A stretch of DNA of 47,194 bases from Candidatus Zipacnadia bacterium (GTDB lineage Bacteria > Armatimonadota > Zipacnadia > Zipacnadales > UBA5352): the NCBI GenBank assembly GCA_029820295.1, contig JALGVA010000021.1:1-47194 (forward strand). Direction: 5' to 3'. The notes under the pieces were generated by a model, which saw nothing but the letters and a program-made list of their open reading frames with translations, was not told the DNA's origin and did not search any database. Below are positions 40,928 to 47,194 of the stretch, piece by piece. How positions within the stretch are numbered: the first letter of the stretch is position 1; every line of letters starts with the position of its first letter. Both the position numbers and the translations under genes were made by a program.

Positions 40928-43900
40928 ATGACCGTCACCCGAGCCGTCACCATCGCGATCGTGGCCCTGCTCGTCACACTGCCGCTGTGCGCGCAGGAGT
41001 GGTGGCACCAGCCGGAGCTGGTCGAGGCCGATCACGTCTACTCGCTCGACTACGTGACCCCGCACCTGCAGTGGAGCAAGCCGCTGCCGGGCGGAGCGAT
41101 CCGGGCGCTGTTCTTCGTGCGCGCAAAGGGCACGGGCGCACGCGAGATCGCGGAGGTCGCGCAGCGGCTCGACATCGAGCCCGAGGTCGTCTACTACGCG
41201 CGCACCGGACAGGTCGATGACGGCGCGGCCGGGATGGAGCGGGCGCTGCGGCTGATCCGCGAGGGCGCGGACGTGTTCGTATTCGGCGGCGTGGACCTCG
41301 AGGCCCTGTCGCGTGAGGCGCAGTACTACCTGCTCGAGCAGGTCGTTCGCGAGGGGGCGGGGCTGGTGTGCGTGGGGCGGCCGCCGGCTATCGCCTTCAC
41401 CGACGACCGCGTGAGCGACGAGTTGCCCCACGAGCTGATCGGGCGCTTTCCTCTGGCCTCGCTGGCCAAGGGACGGGAGATGGCGGCCGCTTTCGGCCTG
41501 ACCGACCCTACCGACGCCGAGCTGGCGAGCCGCATCATCACGCGCTACCGCCTGGGTGCAGGCCGGGCCTTGCTCATCCGGCTGCCGGGTGGCGAGGAGG
41601 CGCTGACGCCGCGCATGGAGTTCAGCTTTGAAGCGCTGGGGGAGTATGAGTACTGGGCGGGCTTCGCGGCCAACGCGATTCGCTGGGCGGCGGGGCGCGA
41701 CAGCGCGGTGAGCTTCACCGGCCGCCCGCCGACGGCGGTCATGCTGCACCGCGACGATCTGCCGAGCGGACTGTCGGTGGCGCTGACCAGCAAGCTGCCG
41801 GGCACGGCGGCGCTGACCGTGGACTGCTCGCTGCGCCTGGCGGATGGCACTCGCGTGGCGATGGGCACCCTCGACGCGGAGATCGCGCAGGGCGAGACCG
41901 GCGAGGTGGTCGTGCCCGCGCCGAAGCTTCCGGCCGGGCAGCACGTGATGGAGGTGGTGATCAGCAGCGCGCGCGGCGTCGAGGCCTTCGGCGCGCAGAC
42001 GCTGAACGTGACCACCACACGCGGCGTCGAGAGCGTGGCGCTCGACCAGGAGTTCGCTGAGGTCGGCGAAACCATCTCGGGCACGGTCGCCATGCGCGGG
42101 CAGGAGTTCGCCGCCGACGAGGCGCTGGTGCTGCGCCTGCGCGACGCCGAGGATCGCGTGGTGGCGCAGCAGGAGATGCCGGCCGTCGGCGGCGAGGTGC
42201 CCTTCAGCTTCGTGGTGCCCGAGCACTACACGATCCTGATGCGGGCGGAAGCGGCGCTGATCGATGGCGACGGCGAGGTTGACCATGCCTGCGCCAGCTT
42301 CACCGTGCCACGCCGGTGCCGCGGCCAGTTCAACTTCGTGATGTGGAACTCGCCGCGCGGCGCCCTGGGCTACTGGGGCCTGCGCAGCCTGCGCGACAAT
42401 GGCGTGACGGCCATCCTGAACGGCAGCCCCTCTCCCCTACCGGAGATCGCGGCCAACGACCTGGCCTATGTGCCCTACACCACGCGCATCCTCGAGACGG
42501 TTGGCGAGGACGGGGTAATGGAGCCGGTGTGCTGGAACGATGAGCCGGAGGTCAGCGAGTACATTCAGGAGATCGCCGACGAGTACCTGCCCGCGCGCCG
42601 GCACGGGGTGTACGTCTACTCGCTCGGCGACGAGAACCAGACCCGCGGGGCCTGCGCGCACCCCGAGTGCATGGCGGCCTACCGCGCGTGGCTGGAGGAG
42701 CAGTACGAGACCATCGCGGCGCTCAACGCCTCATGGGGCAGCGACTTCAGCTCCTTCGAGGAGATCGGCTTTTTCGAGCCGGGCGACCTGAATGAGCAGG
42801 CCGCGCTCAACGCGGGGCACGTGGCGCGCTGGTACGACCGCCAGGCCTTCAAGCGCTACAACTACGCGGTCTACTGCGGCAAGTACGCGCGCATCTACGC
42901 GGCGATGGACCCAGAGGCCATCACCGGCTTCGAGGGCGCCGGGCGGCTCGGCGATGACTACGACGAGATCATCGCTCGGGTCGGCCTGTTCGCGCCCTAC
43001 CCAAGCATCGGGAACGACATCATCCGCTCGCTGGCGCCGCGCGATGAGCTGATCACCGCCAACTGGATGGGCTACCACCGCGAGCCGCAGCCGATGGCGA
43101 TGCGCATGTGGCGCATGATCGCCGACGGCTTCGATGGCGTCTGGTGGTGGCGCTGGGACAATATCGGGCGCTTCCACGGCTTCCTCGCCCCCGACCTCCA
43201 CCCGTGGGACGACACCAGCGGCGTGATCATCGACGAGATGCGCGACATCCGTGACGGCGTCGGCACCATGATGCAGCGCATGGCCATGCCCCACGACGGC
43301 ATCGGTCTGCTCTACTCGATGCCCTCGGTCTACGCCGAAGGCGTGGCGCCGCGCCGGGGTGGGTCGATCGACATGGCCCACAACGCCTTCCTCGACGCCA
43401 CCCAGGACCTGGGCTTCCAGGCCCACTACCTGAGCGACCGCACGGTCACCGAGGGCGACCTGAACGACGGCGATGAGCGCGTGCTGCTCCTGCCCTACTG
43501 TCGCGCCATCTCCGACGAAGTGGCCGCGCAGATCCGCGAGTTCGTGCGCGGTGGCGGCCTGCTGATCGCCGACCTGCAGCCGGGCGAGCGCGACGGGCAC
43601 TGCAGGCCGCGCGCGGCGGGAGTGCTGGATGACGTCTTCGGCGTGGCGCAGGCACCCTCCGGCGCGACGCCGTCGCCGCTGCAGATGGCGACCATCGACA
43701 TCGCGCCGACGATCGCCGGGACCATGATGCCCCTGACCCTGGAGACGCGCATCGACCCGGCGCTGCAGGTGACCGATGGCGAGGCGCTCGCCGAGCACGA
43801 GGGCGCGCCGCTGGTGATCGTGAACCGCTTCGGCGCGGGCACCGCAGTGCTGCTCAACTTCTCCATCGAGGGCTACGACTCGCTGCGCGCGGAGATGGCG

Positions 43901-44503
43901 GAGATGCCGCTGCGCAATCTGCTGGGCGCGATCTACGCGATGGCCGGGATCGAGCCGCCCTTCGAGCAGAGCGCCGGTGGCGGACCGCTGCGCTGGACCG
44001 AGACGGTGCGCTGGGAGGCGCCGGGCGTGACCATCATCGGCCTGTTCCGCAACGCCGGCGAGGACGGCCCGGTGACCACGGCGCTTCCCGCGCCCAGGTA
44101 TGTCTACGACCTGCGCAACGACCGCGTCCTGGGGCAGACCGACCGCATCACGGGCGAGCTGCGCGTGGGCTACGCGAACCTCTACGCGATCACCGACGAG
44201 CCCATCGGGGAGCCGGTGCTGGAGGTGCACGGTGATGCGGTGGCGCCGGGCGAGACCGTCGAGTGCGTGGCGCGCACCCGCGGGCGCTCGCAGGGTCTGC
44301 TGCCCATCCGCGTGCGCGTCTTCCGGCCCGACGGCGCCGAGGAGACCTGGCCGCGCCGCGAGCTGATCGCCGAGGACGGCGTGGCGCGCTTCGAGCTGCC
44401 GGTGGCCTTCAACGCCATGCCCGGGACGTGGCGCATCACCGCGCGCGAGGTGCTGTCGGGCCAGATGGCCGAGGCACAGATGACCGTGGCGGCGCCGCGG
44501 TAG
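40928..44503 (+). CDS. Giant exported GH42-like glycoside hydrolase, second paralogue (1,191 residues)
   Basis: The signal peptide is VTIAIVALLVTLPLCAQ. Residues 60-250 form a GATase-like region (GADVFVFGGVDLEALSREAQ). Beta-sandwiches follow, then a GH42-type barrel: YVYSLGDENQTRG (acid/base E569), YRAWLEEQYETIAALNASWGSDF and NWMGYHREPQPM (E719, nucleophile candidate) before VWWWRWDNIG. A GATase-like domain (VLLLPYCRAISDEVAAQIREF) and an Ig-like end with GTWRITAREVLSG close the protein. The last two parts match the 1,530-residue protein at 9385-13977, so the two are paralogues. The ATG at 40928 has AAGGGGAG eight bases upstream. Substrate unknown. Confidence 0.85.
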   Translation: MTVTRAVTIAIVALLVTLPLCAQEWWHQPELVEADHVYSLDYVTPHLQWSKPLPGGAIRALFFVRAKGTGAREIAEVAQRLDIEPEVVYYARTGQVDDGAAGMERALRLIREGADVFVFGGVDLEALSREAQYYLLEQVVREGAGLVCVGRPPAIAFTDDRVSDELPHELIGRFPLASLAKGREMAAAFGLTDPTDAELASRIITRYRLGAGRALLIRLPGGEEALTPRMEFSFEALGEYEYWAGFAANAIRWAAGRDSAVSFTGRPPTAVMLHRDDLPSGLSVALTSKLPGTAALTVDCSLRLADGTRVAMGTLDAEIAQGETGEVVVPAPKLPAGQHVMEVVISSARGVEAFGAQTLNVTTTRGVESVALDQEFAEVGETISGTVAMRGQEFAADEALVLRLRDAEDRVVAQQEMPAVGGEVPFSFVVPEHYTILMRAEAALIDGDGEVDHACASFTVPRRCRGQFNFVMWNSPRGALGYWGLRSLRDNGVTAILNGSPSPLPEIAANDLAYVPYTTRILETVGEDGVMEPVCWNDEPEVSEYIQEIADEYLPARRHGVYVYSLGDENQTRGACAHPECMAAYRAWLEEQYETIAALNASWGSDFSSFEEIGFFEPGDLNEQAALNAGHVARWYDRQAFKRYNYAVYCGKYARIYAAMDPEAITGFEGAGRLGDDYDEIIARVGLFAPYPSIGNDIIRSLAPRDELITANWMGYHREPQPMAMRMWRMIADGFDGVWWWRWDNIGRFHGFLAPDLHPWDDTSGVIIDEMRDIRDGVGTMMQRMAMPHDGIGLLYSMPSVYAEGVAPRRGGSIDMAHNAFLDATQDLGFQAHYLSDRTVTEGDLNDGDERVLLLPYCRAISDEVAAQIREFVRGGGLLIADLQPGERDGHCRPRAAGVLDDVFGVAQAPSGATPSPLQMATIDIAPTIAGTMMPLTLETRIDPALQVTDGEALAEHEGAPLVIVNRFGAGTAVLLNFSIEGYDSLRAEMAEMPLRNLLGAIYAMAGIEPPFEQSAGGGPLRWTETVRWEAPGVTIIGLFRNAGEDGPVTTALPAPRYVYDLRNDRVLGQTDRITGELRVGYANLYAITDEPIGEPVLEVHGDAVAPGETVECVARTRGRSQGLLPIRVRVFRPDGAEETWPRRELIAEDGVARFELPVAFNAMPGTWRITAREVLSGQMAEAQMTVAAPR

Positions 44504-44541
44504 TGCTCATGGGGTCCGCCAGGCGCACGATGACAGCCGCA

Positions 44542-44581
44542 GGCCGCCCGGCCAGTCACCCGTCACGGCGACCGGGCGGCC
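44542..44581. terminator. Convergent-gene hairpin
   Basis: GGCCGCCCGG (44542-44551) and CCGGGCGGCC (44572-44581) form a perfect 10-bp stem with a 20-base loop in the 118-base gap between the converging GH42-like and PAS genes. The position suits a bidirectional terminator, though no U-tract follows on either strand. Confidence 0.5.
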
Positions 44582-44621
44582 CACCCGCACGAGAGAGGCG
44601 TTCCCGCCCGGCTGCGCAGGG

Positions 44622-47194
44622 CTATGCCTGGGTCCCGGATTCCCGGCCGGCCGACCGCCCGGCGGCGCCGCCGACCGGCACTGTGCGACCGGTCGCGACC
44701 GTCCCGATGGTCGAGCCGTCATCGTCGATGAGCCTGCGGGCATTCCACGACACGACCACCTCGCGACCGTCCTTGCGCCGCACGATCGTCTCCCAGTTCT
44801 CGATCACCCGCGAGCTGAGCACCGTCTCCCCCATGGTACTGAGCACCTCGGAGCGGTAGTGCGGGTCGGGGTAGAGCAGCTCCCAGACTTCGTCGTGGCC
44901 GACGACCTCCTCGCGCGGGTAGCCGCTGATCTGCTCGGCCGTGCGGTTCCACAGCATTACGTTGCGGTTGCGGTCCAGCGCCATGAGCCAGACGTTGGCC
45001 TGGTCGATGAGCGTGTGGCGGAACTGAAGCTGCTGCGCCAGGCTCTCCTCGGCGCTGCGCCGCGCCACGGCCTGCGCGATGCGCTCGGCGACCAGGTCGA
45101 GCAGGTCGCGCTCCTCGGATGTAAACGGCCCCTCGGAGACGTCCGGGCGCGGCTCGTGGTAGCGCACCTCGACCGAGCCCAGGACCTCGGTGTTGACCAC
45201 GATGTCCGCGCTCATGGTGGCAACCGGCAGGCCGGAGGCGTCGCCCGCCTCGCGCTCGCGGTCCCACACGCTCACGCGCGCGCTGGCGATGTGCGGGTAG
45301 CGCAGCGCCGGCGGCAGGCTGGCGACCACGCCCGCGAGGATCTCGTTGAGATTCAGGTCGGCGTCATCGACCAGGCGCATCACGTTGCTCAGACAGCGCA
45401 GCTTCTTGACCCGCTCGATGGCCTCGTTGAGCCGATGCTCGGTCAGGGCCTCGGACTGCGCCCGTTCGGTGATGTCGTAGCCGACGCCGAAGATGGCCGC
45501 CAGCTCCTGGTTCTCGTCGCGGACGTTCGCGGTGGTCCACGATACCGTCCGCTGCTCGCCGTCCTTGCGCTGCATCACCAGCGCCCGGTCCTCGAGTTCG
45601 AGGCCCGCGCGCATGGCGCCGATCACGTTCTCGAGCTGATCGTAGAGTGCGCCGGGGCAGAGAGTCTTCCACCAGTTGCGCCCCACCAGCTCGTCGGGCT
45701 CGTAGCCGAGCACCTCGGCGCAGGCGCCGTAGACCGCCGAGGTGGTGCCGTTGGGGGCGATCTCCACGATGATCGCCGGCGCGCGGCTGAGCAGCGAGGC
45801 GGTGTGCTCGCGCTCTTGCTCCAGCGCCCGCTGCGCCGCCTGCAGCCCGGAGATGTCGAGCATGGCGGTGATGATCCCGACAACCTGCCCTGCGGCGTCG
45901 CGGTGCGCCTCCTTACGGAAGGCGTAGGTGCGATGGGTGCCGTCGGCGCGGGTGATGGTCTCCTCGTAGGCCTCCTCGCCGCCGTGATGGAGCACGCGAT
46001 CGCTGGCCCGGCACAGCACCTCCACCAACTCGTCGGGGACGCGCTCGCTCAGCACCGCCCCCACTACCTCGGGTCGGGGCAGACCGAGCACGCCCTGCGC
46101 GAAGGCCATGTTGCAGCCGTAGCAGCGCCCTGCGGGGTCGGTCACGAAGACCGGGTTGGGGATGCCGTCGAGCAAGGTCTGCAGGAAGGCCACATCCTGA
46201 TCGGGCATGCCCTGACGGCGTTCAACGCCGGTGATGTCCACCGCGGTCTCGATGGCCCCGATGACGCGGCCGTCCTCGGTGCGCAGGATGTCGCCCTCGA
46301 CCAGGAGCACGCGGCCGTCGGGGCTCGCGATCTCGACCGCCGATGACTCCCCGCTCTGCAGGGCGGTGAGCCCGGGACAGACCTCGAAGGTCGCGCCCTG
46401 CGGGCGCCACACGTCGAGACAGCTTCGGCCGACCAGCCCGTCCAGCGTCGTGCCCGCGGCCTCGGCGCCGGCGCGGTTGGCGAACATGATGCGGCCATCG
46501 AAGTCGTGGACCACGACGATCTCGGACATGCTGTCGAAGACCGCCTGGTACTCCTCGCGCGCCCGGACGCGTGCCGCCTCGATCTGCTCGTCCATCGACG
46601 CCGCTTCCGCCAGTGAGGCCGCGATCTCGCTCTCGTACTCCTCGCGCGCCAGCCGGTGCGCCTCCCGCGCCCGGAACTCGGCGTCCTCGAGGTCGGCGGT
46701 CAGTTGGTCGATACGCGCCTGCATCTCGGCCGCGGCCGCTTCGCTCTCCCGGACCGCCGCCTCGCGCACTTCATCGACCTCACGGATGGTGCGGGCAAGC
46801 TGCGCCGACATGAGCGCCGCGTGGGCCGCGAACTCCGCACGCGCCGCCGCACCCGCCTCCTCGACCGCCTCTTCGCGCGCCGCACGCGCGGCCTCCCGCG
46901 CCTGCTCAACCTGCGCCTGCGCCTCGGCCACCTGCGCCGACATGCCGCTCAACTTCTCGGCGAACTCCGCCTCGACCGCCTGCCGCGCCTCATCCGCGCG
47001 CTGCTGGGCGGCCGCAAGCTCCGCCTCCAGCTCGTCGATGCGCGCCTGCGCCTCGACCTGCGCGGCCTCCCGCGCCCGCTCGACCTGCGCCTGCGCCTCG
47101 GCCACCTGCGCCGACATGCCGCTCAGCTTCCCGGCGAACTCCGCCTCGACCGCCTGCCGCGCCTCGTCGGCGCGCTGCTGGGCGGCCGCAAGCT
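44622..47194 (-). CDS. Multi-PAS/GAF sensor protein with long coiled coil, N-terminus outside window
   Basis: At least 856 residues; the 5' end runs off the right edge. The visible N-terminal part (about 230 residues) is an Ala/Glu/Arg/Gln-rich coiled coil with an internal 58-residue repeat (MSAQVAEAQAQVE...EFAEKLSG). Then come PAS1 (VFDSMSEIVVVHDFDGRIMF), PAS2 (LLDGIPNPVFVTDPAGRCYG), PAS3 (LLSRAPAIIVEIAPNGTTSA), a GAF-like domain (ASARVSVWDREREAGD, FTSEERDLLDLVAERIAQAV) and PAS4 (NVWLMALDRNRNVMLWNRTA). The protein ends soon after PAS4 at the TAG (44622-44624), with no kinase, GGDEF, EAL, phosphatase or HTH. It therefore probably signals through a partner or acts as a scaffold. Ligands are unknown. 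Confidence 0.85.
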   Translation of the reverse strand, partial: LAAAQQRADEARQAVEAEFAGKLSGMSAQVAEAQAQVERAREAAQVEAQARIDELEAELAAAQQRADEARQAVEAEFAEKLSGMSAQVAEAQAQVEQAREAARAAREEAVEEAGAAARAEFAAHAALMSAQLARTIREVDEVREAAVRESEAAAAEMQARIDQLTADLEDAEFRAREAHRLAREEYESEIAASLAEAASMDEQIEAARVRAREEYQAVFDSMSEIVVVHDFDGRIMFANRAGAEAAGTTLDGLVGRSCLDVWRPQGATFEVCPGLTALQSGESSAVEIASPDGRVLLVEGDILRTEDGRVIGAIETAVDITGVERRQGMPDQDVAFLQTLLDGIPNPVFVTDPAGRCYGCNMAFAQGVLGLPRPEVVGAVLSERVPDELVEVLCRASDRVLHHGGEEAYEETITRADGTHRTYAFRKEAHRDAAGQVVGIITAMLDISGLQAAQRALEQEREHTASLLSRAPAIIVEIAPNGTTSAVYGACAEVLGYEPDELVGRNWWKTLCPGALYDQLENVIGAMRAGLELEDRALVMQRKDGEQRTVSWTTANVRDENQELAAIFGVGYDITERAQSEALTEHRLNEAIERVKKLRCLSNVMRLVDDADLNLNEILAGVVASLPPALRYPHIASARVSVWDREREAGDASGLPVATMSADIVVNTEVLGSVEVRYHEPRPDVSEGPFTSEERDLLDLVAERIAQAVARRSAEESLAQQLQFRHTLIDQANVWLMALDRNRNVMLWNRTAEQISGYPREEVVGHDEVWELLYPDPHYRSEVLSTMGETVLSSRVIENWETIVRRKDGREVVVSWNARRLIDDDGSTIGTVATGRTVPVGGAAGRSAGRESGTQA
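46891..47194. repeat. 174-bp tandem repeat in the coiled-coil coding region
   Basis: The sequence from 46891 recurs at 47065 with a period of 174 bases (58 codons), with only a few substitutions (for example GCTCAACTTC versus GCTCAGCTTC). The second copy runs out of the window, so more copies may exist beyond. The period is a multiple of three, so copy-number change would lengthen or shorten the coiled coil in frame. Confidence 0.8.

Overview
The window is high-GC bacterial DNA. Two type-IV-pilin-like genes carry the processing-site phrase [12 protein letters not shown]. From family knowledge this wording is typical of Armatimonadota. Copper-amine-oxidase-N-like, DUF6259-like and giant GH42-like secreted proteins, with no SusC/SusD pair in view, fit that phylum. 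The taxon is an inference from gene content only.

Layout. (1) 1-2,723, all on the minus strand, is a housekeeping RNA region. Six tRNA genes, all for serine or arginine (Ser-GCT, Arg-CCG, Arg-GCG, Arg-CCT, Ser-CGA, Ser-GGA in transcription order), are followed by a small four-helix-bundle protein gene, a full-length large-type SRP RNA (274 nt, with Alu domain) and the start of dnaX. The tRNA spacers hold strong hairpins and a low-complexity AACG-rich sequence. (2) 2,724-3,357 holds decayed or frameshifted small genes. (3) 3,358-7,835, plus strand: an ArsR-type metal-sensor regulator with a textbook promoter and operator overlapping its own start, two different radical SAM enzymes, and a small exported protein. 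(4) 7,890-23,734 is a polysaccharide-degradation locus with two divergent operons. The minus operon has a 1,530-residue GH42-like protein and a sulfatase. The plus operon has a DUF6259-like glycosidase, a 1,488-residue lyase-like protein with a C-terminal beta-propeller, and a Tat-exported sulfatase. (5) 23,822-25,670 is a compact type II restriction-modification module (XcyI-like nuclease and N4-cytosine-type methyltransferase). (6) 25,766-36,274 continues the secreted carbohydrate-active set and also holds a DUF362 ferredoxin-like protein, a membrane-anchored EEP hydrolase and a small membrane protein. (7) 36,383-44,503, plus strand: two pilin-like genes, a stand-alone ParB/Srx-like protein, two adjacent carbohydrate-binding proteins sharing a C-terminal helix motif, and a second GH42-like giant. 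(8) 44,622-47,194, minus strand, open at the window edge: a multi-PAS/GAF sensor with a repetitive coiled coil and no visible output domain.

How the parts may work together. Regions 4, 6 and 7 together look like a system for taking apart a complex, sulfated plant or algal polysaccharide outside the cell: binding modules, a lyase-like toroid, glycosidases and sulfatases. The substrate cannot be read from the sequence. The ArsR and radical SAM cassette is the most suggestive uncharacterised unit: a Cys-X-Cys metalloid or metal sensor placed directly upstream of two radical SAM enzymes of unknown substrate.

Limits. Everything was read by eye. No similarity search, folding program or codon statistics were run. 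Domain boundaries are approximate, and functional names rest on motif recognition. Most predicted hairpin terminators here lack a U-tract, so their role as terminators is uncertain.
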